Shown piece by piece: positions 46,217 through 54,614 of a stretch of 64,000 nt of DNA. Under the pieces are notes generated by a model. It had not been told where the DNA came from and did not search any database. It saw only the letters and a list, made by a program, of their open reading frames with translations. Source of the DNA: Pseudomonas sp. ERMR1:02 (GTDB taxonomy: Bacteria; Pseudomonadota; Gammaproteobacteria; Pseudomonadales; Pseudomonadaceae). The translations under genes and the position numbers were made by a program. The first letter of the stretch is position 1. Every line of letters starts with the position of its first letter. Where the stretch lies: contig NZ_NKJI01000014.1 of NCBI RefSeq assembly GCF_002277815.1, positions 1-64,000 on the forward strand. The letters run 5' to 3'.

Positions 46217-46325
46217 GCGTTGTAACCGCTATTTAATAAACCAATAAAAACAATAAGTTAAATACCTTTTTAAACTCTATACGAGTGACCAATGCGGTAC
46301 TTGGGAGAGATAGCAATTAGACGAG

Positions 46326-46341
46326 TTGATCATTTAATCAA
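46326..46341. promoter_or_regulatory. Upstream activating sequence 1 (DmpR/XylR-type)
   Basis: TTGATCATTTAATCAA, a palindrome close to the known DmpR/XylR enhancer form (TTGATCAATTGATCAA). It is about 120 bases upstream of the promoter. Confidence 0.82.
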
Positions 46342-46356
46342 CCTCAATCCGACCTC

Positions 46357-46372
46357 TCGAGCAAATGATCAA
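46357..46372. promoter_or_regulatory. Upstream activating sequence 2 (DmpR/XylR-type)
   Basis: TCGAGCAAATGATCAA, the reverse complement of TTGATCATTTGCTCGA. Its centre is 31 bases from that of site 1, three helical turns, as in the Po promoter. Confidence 0.78.
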
Positions 46373-46587
46373 TCAGGAAAGAACAGGCCTGCACCCGGTC
46401 CCGCAGCGACCGCAGTGAGTTGCTGAATTTCAATTTGACTTTCAGGAGCATTTCAGGACGTTCTATATAGACTTTAAGCGAACCCAAGTCGTCGCGAGAG
46501 TTCTGACACACTGCCTCGATCACGCCTCAGCCTAGGCGTCAGGCCCGGGTCATCCCCACAAACAAAAAGATAGAGGGGTGTATTTGC

Positions 46588-48270
46588 ATGACCATGAAGT
46601 ACCGAGCCGCTGAGCATTCCGCACTGCTCAAGGATCTGACCGATCGGATTCATTTCCTCGGCAGCGAAGGAAAGATCTGGCTTGATGAGCAACGCATGTT
46701 GCTGATGCAGGTTTCGGCTATGGCATCGTTTCGTCGGGAGCTGATCGAGATGATTGGCGAAGAACGTGCAAAGGGCTTTTTCCTTCGCCTGGGCTACCAG
46801 TCCGGGCTGAAAGACGCGGAGCTGGCGCGAAAGCTACGACCCAACGGCAGTGACATCGATATGTTCCTGATAGGACCTCAGTTGCACTCGCTCAAGGGCA
46901 TGGTCAACGTCCGTCCGGTGGAGATGGACATCGATATCGAGGCTGGAATCTTTTATGCCGAAATCGAATGGGTTGACTCTTTTGAAGTAGAAAACCACCA
47001 GAGTGAACACCTGCATTCTGATCAGCCGATTTGCTGGACGCTGCTCGGCTACGCGATCAGCTATTCGTCGTTCTTCATTGGCCGGCAGATCATTTACAAG
47101 GAAGTCAGTTGCCGCGGATGCGGAGACAAAATGTGTCGGATCATCGGCAAGCCAGCTGAGGAATGGGAGGATGCCGATACGTTCATGCGCTATTTCCAAA
47201 GTGATTCAATCATCGACGAACTGCACACCCTGCAGCTCCAAGTCGAGAATATGAGCCAACGTCTTCAGTTGCGTGCAGGTCAGTTTTACGGCATCGGTCG
47301 TTCGGCGATATACCGCAAAACCTGCGAGCTGATTGATAAGGTTGCCCCGGGTAAAGCATCGGTGTTGTTGCTAGGTGAAACCGGGGTTGGCAAGGAAGTC
47401 ATCGCTCGAAGTTTGCATTTGCGAAGCGAGCGCCCCGGAGGTCCGTTCATTGCCCTTAACTGCGCAGCCATTACGCCAGATCTGATTGAGGCCGAGCTAT
47501 TTGGAGTCGAAAAAGGCGCCTACACCGGTGCTCAACAATCTCGCATGGGTCGCTTCGAGCGGGCACATGGCGGCACGCTGTTTCTCGATGAAATCATCGA
47601 GCTGACGCCACGGGCCCAAGCCAGTTTACTGCGCGTTTTACAAGAGGGGGAACTTGAACGGGTGGGCGATAGCCAGACCCGCAGTGTCGATGTGCGCGTC
47701 ATCGGTGCTACTCATGACGACCTCGGCCAGGCTGTGAAGGAAGGACGTTTTCGCGCTGACCTTTACTACCGATTGAATGTCTATCCAGTCCGAATTCCCG
47801 CGTTGCGTGATCGTCGGGAAGACATCCCGCCGTTAATTGAGCATTTCCTTGAAAAGCTGCATTTAAGCTACCAGAAAAAAACCCTCGGCCTTTCGGATCG
47901 TGCCAGCGAGGCCTGCTTGCGCTACGACTGGCCAGGCAATATTCGTGAGTTGGAAAACCTTATAGAGCGCGGAGTGATTATTACCGATAGCAACCAGAGC
48001 ATTTCGGTAGAGGCACTGTTCCCACTCCAGTCCGCCGAAGCTCATAGCATTGGCCTGTCGAGCGAAGGTAATTTGATCAGTCAGAAGTTAGAGCCAACGC
48101 ATGCGTGGGTGGATCAGTTGCTCGACTTAGGGGTGAGCCTGGATACGATGGAAGAACAGCTCTTGCAAGGTGCTATGGAGCGCGCTGAGCAAAATGTCTC
48201 AGAAGCTGCGCGTCTGCTAGGAATGACTCGGCCTGCACTAGCCTACAGGCTTAAGAAGTTGCCAGAGTGA
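46588..48270 (+). CDS. dmpR: Sigma-54-dependent aromatic-responsive activator (DmpR/XylR family)
   Basis: 560-residue activator. XylR_N sensor at about 20-120, V4R domain around 145-205 with CRGCGDKMC (zinc and effector type), the B-linker, then the AAA+ domain with Walker A GETGVGKE, GAFTGA loop in the form GAYTGAQ (about 310), Walker B GGTLFLDEI, and a Fis-type HTH at the end (NVSEAARLLGMTRPALAYRL). It faces dmpK and the enhancers above. It probably binds phenol or a related aromatic. The end of the gene lies in the inverted repeat. Confidence 0.9.
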   Translation: MTMKYRAAEHSALLKDLTDRIHFLGSEGKIWLDEQRMLLMQVSAMASFRRELIEMIGEERAKGFFLRLGYQSGLKDAELARKLRPNGSDIDMFLIGPQLHSLKGMVNVRPVEMDIDIEAGIFYAEIEWVDSFEVENHQSEHLHSDQPICWTLLGYAISYSSFFIGRQIIYKEVSCRGCGDKMCRIIGKPAEEWEDADTFMRYFQSDSIIDELHTLQLQVENMSQRLQLRAGQFYGIGRSAIYRKTCELIDKVAPGKASVLLLGETGVGKEVIARSLHLRSERPGGPFIALNCAAITPDLIEAELFGVEKGAYTGAQQSRMGRFERAHGGTLFLDEIIELTPRAQASLLRVLQEGELERVGDSQTRSVDVRVIGATHDDLGQAVKEGRFRADLYYRLNVYPVRIPALRDRREDIPPLIEHFLEKLHLSYQKKTLGLSDRASEACLRYDWPGNIRELENLIERGVIITDSNQSISVEALFPLQSAEAHSIGLSSEGNLISQKLEPTHAWVDQLLDLGVSLDTMEEQLLQGAMERAEQNVSEAARLLGMTRPALAYRLKKLPE

Positions 48271-48742
48271 TCAAGCCGCTGAATCCGGTATAACCACCTC
48301 TATCCGCGTATCTCTACCTAAGCCTGAGTCCAATGTGAACTCCCCGGCTAAAAGCCGGGCTCTTTCGGCCATGTTCCTCAAGCCCATACCCTTGCCGCTG
48401 TGCATCACGGCGGCCGTGTCGAAACCGCTTCCATTATCGTCGATCATCAAGTGAATCCCGTCATTGCGCCGCCTGAGTCTTACTTCGATCAGGCCGGCAC
48501 TGCCATGCTTGAGCACGTTGTTCAATGCCTCTTGGATATTCGGAACAGCACGACTTCAACACAGGCATCCGGACGCGGCTCCAACTCGGCACACTCCAAT
48601 CGAACGCGCATGCTATCGGGCATATCAGGCGGAATTCTCTCCACCAACCGGTGTATGGCTTCGATCGGGCCCACGCCGTCCAAATGCGCCGAACGCGACA
48701 TATTCGACAGATCGCGCACCTTGTCCAGCGCCTCGTCGACTA
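48239..48742. repeat. 504-bp inverted repeat, right copy
   Basis: Reverse complement of 38878-39381 with about three differences (for example GGTACGGGC against GGTATGGGC). It starts inside the last codons of dmpR and ends at the IS66-like end at 48743. Confidence 0.9.
48271..48742 (-). pseudogene. Truncated copy of the histidine kinase
   Basis: Minus-strand copy of the 3' part of the kinase at 38640: DEALDKVRDLSNMSRSAH, then a frameshift at the same place (VVLFRI followed by SKRH), then NNVLKHGSAG to VVIPDSAA. No 5' part is present, since IS66-like sequence abuts it. Confidence 0.8.
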
Positions 48743-48785
48743 AACGGACGCCCACTTATGCGACAGCAACTCGGTGATCTCACAT
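48743..48785 (-). mobile_element. IS66-family remnant (3' end)
   Basis: Minus strand: EITELLSHKWASV and stop, matching the end at 40447. It joins directly to the kinase fragment. Only about 45 bases remain. Confidence 0.65.
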
Positions 48786-48962
48786 CGTTATTGAAACGCC
48801 CGTCCGCTTTGGCGCCAGAGGTCATAGGCTTGGCTAGGTAACACAACGTCGCAAGCGAGATCTCCATGAGACCTTGCGGCTCACTGATCAAAGCCATGGA
48901 ATGTCGTGAAGCCCGCAACCGGTTCCGGTGACGAGCACAAGAACAAACCCGGAGAAATACCC

Positions 48963-50062
48963 ATGGCCAACAAAGCAAGCTTCAACTGGATCGACCCACT
49001 GCTGCTGTATCAGCAACTCTCTGAAGAAGAGCGCATGGTGCGTGATAGCGCTCAACAGTTCGCCGCTGACAAACTGGCGCCCCGCGTGATCGAAGCTTTT
49101 CGCCAGGAGAAAACCGATCCGGCGATCTTCCGCGAGATGGGCGAAACCGGCCTACTGGGCGCGACCATTCCCGAAGCCTACGGCGGCAGCGGTCTGAACT
49201 ATGTGTGCTACGGCCTGAGCTTGGGTCGGATCAGTGAGAGATCGCTGTCCAAGTGCTCGTGGAATGAGTGTCCAAGTCAGCGTGGAATCGCTGTCCAAGT
49301 GTTCGTGGAATGGGTGTCCAAGTGCGCATGGAATCCCCAACCCGGGCGAAGAAAGTCGACGGCGGCTACCGCCTGACCGGTGCCAAGATGTGGGTCACCA
49401 ACAGCCCGATCGCCGACGTGTTTGTGGTCTGGGCGAAAGACGATGCCGGTGAGATTCGCGGTTTCGTCCTGGAAAAAGGCTGGCAGGGCCTGAGTGCTCC
49501 GACGAATTCACGGCAAGGTCGGCTTGCGTGCGTCGATCACCGGAGAAATCGTCATGGACAACGTGTTCTGCCCGGAGGAAAACGCCTTCCCGGATGTGCG
49601 CGGTCTGAAAGGTCCGTTCACCTGCCTCAACTCTGCCCGTTACGGTATCAGGGCGCTTTGGGTGCTGCTAAAGATTGCTGGCACACCGCACGCCAGTACT
49701 GCTTGGATCGCAAACAGTTCGGTCGTCCCCTGGCACAGACCCAACTGATCCAGAAAAAGCTGGCCGACATGCAGACTGAAATTACCCTGGCCTTGCAGGG
49801 TTGCCTGCGTCTGGGGCGGATGAAGGATGAAGGAATCGCGGCGGTGGAAATAACCTCGATCATGAAGCGCAACAGTTGTGGAAAGTTACTGGATATCGCC
49901 CGTCTGGCTCGCGACATGCTCGGTGGTAATGGCATCAGTGACGAGTTCGGTGAAGCGCGCCACTTGGTCAATCTGGAAGTGGTCAACACCTACGAAGGCA
50001 CCCATGACGTCCACTCGCTGATCCTTGGTCGTGCTCAAACCGGCCTGCAGGCGTTCTATTAA
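48963..50062 (+). pseudogene. Glutaryl-CoA dehydrogenase-like pseudogene (gcdH)
   Basis: The N-terminus MANKASFNWIDPLLLYQQLS and the C-terminus GNGISDEFGEARHLVNLEVV match GcdH, a flavin-dependent acyl-CoA dehydrogenase of lysine and glutarate catabolism. About 80 codons in the middle (after NYVCYGL, 49218-49340) are replaced by 23-base direct repeats; a further extra base is present near 49505 and a several-base loss near 49650. RBS GGAGAAATACC is intact. Clearly a real pseudogene; the working gcdH would be elsewhere. Confidence 0.82.
49246..49337 (+). repeat. Four 23-bp direct repeats, insertion-sequence end scar
   Basis: Unit TGTCCAAGT-N3-CGTGGAAT-N3 starts at 49246, 49269, 49292 and 49315, exactly 23 bases apart. 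Multiple terminal direct repeats of this kind occur at the ends of IS21-family elements as transposase sites. The rest of the element is gone, so the scar probably arose by deletion after insertion into gcdH. Confidence 0.65.
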
Positions 50063-50308
50063 ACTACTCTCGGATCCGTCAAATTCGCGCCTGTTTTGCA
50101 GGCGTCGAGTCTAGGGGAGGCGAGCTATGGAAAATCATTTTTTACAGAGGTCGTAATCCTGTATAGAAAGTCTGCTTTTGGCCGAGAGTATGTAAAACTC
50201 ATCCGCGAACCCTTGCAATGATTTCTGAGGATTTCATCGCAGGGATCGCCCATGAACCGGTTTATTCTGTTCCTGGGCGGGTAAGAGTTCACTTAAAAGC
50301 GGATTACT
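50063..50308. other. Intergenic remnant
   Basis: No gene seen. It contains GTCTGCTTTTGGCC at about 50171, shared with 22108. It lies between the gcdH-like pseudogene and the regulator gene. Confidence 0.35.
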
Positions 50309-52009
50309 TTAGCTTTCAAGTTTTTCGAGTCGATAAGCAAGCTGAGGACGAGTCAATCCTAGCATTCTGGCAGCTTTTGACACATTACCGGCAGATCTGG
50401 CCATCGCCGTGCGTATAAGTTTCGACTCAAACTCCTCGAGATCGAAATTTTCATCAAGTAACGACTCGCACAATGGATCCGTACCTGCGGTTGGTGTCGG
50501 CCGATCCGGCCTGAGGTTTCCTTTTGTGTCGACATGATTTGACGATGGAGGAGCACCCTGTAGCAAGGGGAATAACGCCTGCATCTCAATAGCCTGATTA
50601 TTATCAGAAAGAATAACGCCACGCTCCACCATGTTTTCCAGTTCACGAATATTGCCAGGCCAACTGTAGTCCATTAGCGCTGTCATGGCTTTATCGGAAA
50701 CACCGGTAATTCGCTTGTTATACAGTGCTTGATATTTACCCAAGAAATGCTCAATCAGTAGCGGAATATCGTCCTTGCGCTCCCGCAGTGCAGGAATGGG
50801 TATTGGGTATACATTCAGGCGGTAGAACAGGTCCGCGCGAAACTTACCTTCCTTCACGGCTTCTGAGAGGTCGACATGACTGGCCGCAACAAGGCGTACA
50901 TCCACCGTTCTCGTTTGGGTGTCACCCACTCTTTCCAGCTCGCCTTCCTGCAAAACTCGAAGAAGGGCTGCCTGTGCTCGAGGCGTTAACTCAGCGACCT
51001 CATCGAGAAATAACGTTCCACCGTTAGCGCGCTCAAATTTACCTTCTCGGCTAGTGTTTGCTCCCGTGTAGGCGCCTTTCTCGACGCCGAACAACTCTGC
51101 CTCGATCAGATCAGGGGAGATACAGGCACAATTTAGCGCGATGAAAGGTTTGGATGCTCTGGGTGAGTTCAAATGCAGGCTACGAGCGAAAATCTCTTTG
51201 CCAACTCCCGTCTCACCTTGCAAAAGGACGCTTACACGGCCATTGGCAGCACGCTGCAACAACTGGGTGGCATGCCGAAAGCTGCTCGAACGGCCAACAG
51301 AGTTTACGATCAGATCGTCGTGGTCATCGTTGTCCCGAACACGGTCTTGTAATTGACTCAGCTGGTATTGAAGTGACAGCAATTCGTCAGCCATTGAATC
51401 AGGTTGCAAAAGTCGTTCGATTTCCTCGTGGTCTTCCCATTCTTCTGCCGGCTTACCTACGATTCGGCAGTGACTGGCCCCGCAGCCTACACACTCAACT
51501 TCCTTAAAAAATATGTTGCGGCCCATGTAATAGGTGGTGAATCCGCTGGAGTAACCGACGAGTAACCAGCAGACCGGATCACTGACAGGACCGTACTCCT
51601 TAAGGTGCATCTCCGCTTCATACGCATCCTGCCATTGGAACTCACCGTAAAAGGTGCCTTTGCCAACATCGAATTCGAGCTTTATAGGTTTGACGTTCAC
51701 CATGCCTTTGATGAGCGCCAACTGAGGGCCTGCGAAGAAGGCATCAGCCGTGGATAGATTCGGACGAACATTGCGAGCCAGGGTGGCGTCTCGCCATCCT
51801 GAGTGATACCCCAGACGCATCAGCATCCCTCGGGCACGTTCAGTGCCCAATGTCTGGATCAATTCATTGCGTAAATTGGCGAACAAGCTGCTGTGGACAA
51901 GCAGCATGCGCTGCTCATGCATCCAGATTTTTCCCTGTTCAGTATCAAAACTGATTTGCGCGACGAGATCACGGCTAGCAGGAAACTTTGGATCGATGGT
52001 GTTAGGCAT
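50309..52009 (-). CDS. Second sigma-54-dependent activator (DmpR/XylR family)
   Basis: 566-residue paralogue of the dmpR product, with XylR_N (about 20-115), V4R with CVGCGASHC, Walker A GETGVGKE, GAYTGAN loop, Walker B GGTLFLDEV and a Fis-type HTH (NVSKAARMLGLTRPQLAYRL). It stands divergent to the esterase gene and its sigma-54 promoter and so probably controls the esterase and monooxygenase genes. Base composition is lower in GC than the core genes, suggesting transfer. The start at 52009 follows GCGGGAA. Confidence 0.88.
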   Translation of the reverse strand: MPNTIDPKFPASRDLVAQISFDTEQGKIWMHEQRMLLVHSSLFANLRNELIQTLGTERARGMLMRLGYHSGWRDATLARNVRPNLSTADAFFAGPQLALIKGMVNVKPIKLEFDVGKGTFYGEFQWQDAYEAEMHLKEYGPVSDPVCWLLVGYSSGFTTYYMGRNIFFKEVECVGCGASHCRIVGKPAEEWEDHEEIERLLQPDSMADELLSLQYQLSQLQDRVRDNDDHDDLIVNSVGRSSSFRHATQLLQRAANGRVSVLLQGETGVGKEIFARSLHLNSPRASKPFIALNCACISPDLIEAELFGVEKGAYTGANTSREGKFERANGGTLFLDEVAELTPRAQAALLRVLQEGELERVGDTQTRTVDVRLVAASHVDLSEAVKEGKFRADLFYRLNVYPIPIPALRERKDDIPLLIEHFLGKYQALYNKRITGVSDKAMTALMDYSWPGNIRELENMVERGVILSDNNQAIEMQALFPLLQGAPPSSNHVDTKGNLRPDRPTPTAGTDPLCESLLDENFDLEEFESKLIRTAMARSAGNVSKAARMLGLTRPQLAYRLEKLES

Positions 52010-52106
52010 TAATTTCCCGCTTCTTAATGAGCTTGATCGAGGGATTGGTCGATGGGGAACTGCGCCACGCATTTTTCGGGTTCAAAAACTCGTGTGCAGA
52101 ATTCCT

Positions 52107-52133
52107 GATTTGCTTAACCAGCTTGCGCAAATC
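52107..52133. promoter_or_regulatory. Candidate enhancer palindrome for the esterase promoter
   Basis: GATTTGC and GCAAATC, 13 bases apart, about 110-140 bases upstream of the sigma-54 promoter at 52245. Position fits an activator site; the sequence differs from the dmp enhancers. Confidence 0.4.
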
Positions 52134-52244
52134 GTGAAATCTTTCCGTTCGTTGCTGACCATCCAATCTGGATCACCACTCAACCAAGTATTTTTATTGT
52201 TATAAAACATAGCATTAAAGGTAACAGGGCCTCTCAGAACATAG

Positions 52245-52260
52245 TGGCATAGCCATTGCT
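52245..52260 (+). promoter_or_regulatory. Sigma-54 promoter of the esterase/MetA genes
   Basis: TGGCAT-AGCCA-TTGCT, matching the -24/-12 consensus with one change. 40 bases before the esterase start. Confidence 0.85.
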
Positions 52261-52299
52261 CTACGTTCAATAACAACAAAAAAAACACAGAGGTGATTC

Positions 52300-53274
52300 A
52301 TGGCTCTTGATGCTGCAAGTCTTGCCCTCCTTGGCCAGTTGGCTGAGCAAGGGGTCAAACCCTTCCACAAAATGGACGTTTTCCAATCACGATCCATCAT
52401 GTCGAGCCTACGCGATCTTCTCGGCACGGGGCCGGCAATGCATCGCATTGAAGAAGTTGTTCTCGGTCAAGGCAAGGAACGCATCCGAGTCCGCGTTCTA
52501 TTCCCTGATGTTTTGTCAAAGGGAACCATCATTTATTACCATGGCGGTGGCTGGACCCTCATGTCGATCGACGACTATGACAGTCTAGGGCGATTCATCG
52601 CCGCAGAAACAGGTTGCACCGTAATACTGGTCGATTACCGGCTAGCCCCCGAACACCCTTACCCTGCGGCAGTCGATGATGCCTGGCTAGCCTTGACCTG
52701 GGCGGATGCTCAGCGAAGCGCACTGACGGGATCGTCGGATACTCCATTGATCGTAATGGGAGACAGTGCGGGTGGCACTCTTGCAGCAGTCATCGCACAA
52801 AAATCACGGGATGAGGGGGGGCCAAAACTAGCTCAACAGGTACTGGTATACCCAGTGACTCAACCTGACTTGAATACGCCAGGGTATCTCGATCCGCTCA
52901 ACCAAGGTCTGCTCGGGAAAGAGGATATGGCTTGGTTTTGGGATCAATATCTGCCAAATGTCCACTTGCGGAAAGATCCCCAAGCATCGCCGCTGCTTGC
53001 CACATCGTTGAAGGGGCTACCCCCGGCAATATTAATTACCGCAGAACACGACATATTGCGTGACGAAGGGGAAGCATACGCTTTAGCGTTAATGTCCGCG
53101 GGAGTTATGGTTCAGCGCCGATGTTTTGAGGGGCAGATTCACGGTTTTTTTACGCTGCTTAATCTCCTGCCGGAAAGCGCAACTGCCCGCGCATTTGTTG
53201 TTCAAGCGATCAAAAAAATATCCAAAGCTATGAGCATAAAGCAGCCTAGGTGTATTGGGAAAAATAAGATTTAG
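52300..53274 (+). CDS. Esterase/lipase of the hormone-sensitive-lipase type
   Basis: 324-residue alpha/beta hydrolase. HGGGW oxyanion motif (about residue 81), nucleophile in GDSAGG (about 151), acid in TAEHDILRDEG and His in GQIHGFF near 280. It would cleave the ester made by the Baeyer-Villiger enzyme downstream, a pairing seen in alkyl and aryl ketone pathways. GAGGTG precedes the start. AT-richer than core genes. Confidence 0.85.
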   Translation: MALDAASLALLGQLAEQGVKPFHKMDVFQSRSIMSSLRDLLGTGPAMHRIEEVVLGQGKERIRVRVLFPDVLSKGTIIYYHGGGWTLMSIDDYDSLGRFIAAETGCTVILVDYRLAPEHPYPAAVDDAWLALTWADAQRSALTGSSDTPLIVMGDSAGGTLAAVIAQKSRDEGGPKLAQQVLVYPVTQPDLNTPGYLDPLNQGLLGKEDMAWFWDQYLPNVHLRKDPQASPLLATSLKGLPPAILITAEHDILRDEGEAYALALMSAGVMVQRRCFEGQIHGFFTLLNLLPESATARAFVVQAIKKISKAMSIKQPRCIGKNKI

Positions 53275-53307
53275 GCTCGAACTACCTAATTGATCAGGAT
53301 AATAATA

Positions 53308-54222
53308 ATGACTAGTTTATCTCTGTTGTTACGCCTCTTGTTTGCCGTTTTGTTGTGTGGTCAAGTTTCCCTTTCAATAGCTTCGGAGAACGGAGGGACA
53401 AACTGGCCGCTAGGCGTGAACACTGTAGTTCCCGCGATCCTGCCACCTCCAGGAGGAACTGAATTATATAACTATACCGCGTTTTATTCTGCGGACAGCT
53501 TTCGAGGTAACGACGGTAAATCGTCGCTTCCAGACTTCAAACTTAGCGTCGCTGTTGAAGCCTTGCGTATGGTGCATACATGGGGGTATCAAACAGATTC
53601 GGGCGTTAAATTTAGCACGGGCGCAATTCTGTCTGGTGGGCGAAATACGCTGGAGGTCGCTGGTTTGAAAGACCATAAGTCCGGATTGAATCAGCTGTAT
53701 TTTACCCCCTTGTACCTGACGTGGTCGCCGACCCCCGAACTGTTTTTGTTAACGGGTTTTAGCGCATTTATTCCAATGGGGAATTACGATAAAAAAAGCA
53801 TCATCAATACGACAAGTAACTACGCATCCTATGTTCAAGAGTTTGGATTGACCTGGTTACCCAGTCCTGCTTGGGAACTTTCTATATCGCCGACAGTGTC
53901 ATTCAATCAGAAGAACAATGATACCGATTACAAGTCAGGGAATATTTTTGACCTTGATTATAATGCGGGCTACAGGTTGCCTTTTAATCCAAAATGGCAG
54001 GTCGGGATCGCTGGGCACTATACTAAACAATTTAGTGACGATCAGATAAATGGTAACGACGTCGCAGGAGGTAATCGGCTGAGTAAATTTTCCATCGGAC
54101 CACAAGCCGTGTACTACTTCGATCCGGCAACGGCCTTGGTGTTCAAGATATTAACTGAGACATCGGTGAAAAACGGGCCGAAGGGAAATTCGTTTTGGTT
54201 TGAGTTCGCACTGCCGCTCTGA
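53308..54222 (+). CDS. MetA-pathway-type outer-membrane protein
   Basis: 304-residue protein of the phenol MetA-deg family, with signal peptide (LLLRLLFAVLLCGQVSLSIA) and beta-strand pattern (NYTAFYSADSFRGNDGKS, NNDTDYKSGNIFDLDYNAGY, FWFEFALPL). Such proteins are found next to phenol and ketone catabolic genes and are thought to aid uptake. It is an intact paralogue of the decayed gene at 40510. Start at 53308 with AGGA ten bases upstream. Confidence 0.8.
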   Translation: MTSLSLLLRLLFAVLLCGQVSLSIASENGGTNWPLGVNTVVPAILPPPGGTELYNYTAFYSADSFRGNDGKSSLPDFKLSVAVEALRMVHTWGYQTDSGVKFSTGAILSGGRNTLEVAGLKDHKSGLNQLYFTPLYLTWSPTPELFLLTGFSAFIPMGNYDKKSIINTTSNYASYVQEFGLTWLPSPAWELSISPTVSFNQKNNDTDYKSGNIFDLDYNAGYRLPFNPKWQVGIAGHYTKQFSDDQINGNDVAGGNRLSKFSIGPQAVYYFDPATALVFKILTETSVKNGPKGNSFWFEFALPL

Positions 54223-54296
54223 GAGAACAAAAGTGCTGCGTGCATTTAGATGTTTCCAAAGCCCGTGAAAAAAACTCGTGCTGTCATGTCACAAAT

Positions 54297-54319
54297 AGGC
54301 GCCCCTGGCGCCTTTTTTA
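54297..54319 (+). terminator. Terminator after the MetA-type gene
   Basis: AGGCGCC-CCT-GGCGCCTTTTTT. A GC stem and T-run in an AT-rich stretch. Confidence 0.8.
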
Positions 54320-54344
54320 TTGACAAGTATTTCGTAATTCTAAG

Positions 54345-54359
54345 TTTGATTTTATCAAA
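54345..54359. promoter_or_regulatory. Candidate enhancer palindrome for the BVMO promoter
   Basis: TTTGAT-TTT-ATCAAA, resembling the dmp enhancer core TTGAT-ATCAA, centred about 120 bases before the sigma-54 promoter at 54473. Confidence 0.55.
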
Positions 54360-54472
54360 TGCATAAGCGGCGGACTTTTTGATTTTATGATTTCATTAAA
54401 ATTTTTTGGATGGTGTGTTTTTTTTAACGAGAAGTACGCATAGATCGTTGATGTTTAAGAATTTTTTGTTGA

Positions 54473-54488
54473 TGGCATGCGAGTTGCT
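54473..54488 (+). promoter_or_regulatory. Sigma-54 promoter of the Baeyer-Villiger monooxygenase gene
   Basis: TGGCAT-GCGAG-TTGCT, the same -24 as the esterase promoter. 127 bases before the start codon. Confidence 0.87.
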
Positions 54489-54614
54489 AAATGGATGGTA
54501 AGCACGCTGAAAATCCAAGGCGTGTTGAGTGAAACCAAAATCTTATGCTGCGAGTGTATCGAAAGCTTCCCCCGGTGCTACCCGCGTAATTAACAAAAAT
54601 AAAAGGTGAGTCGC

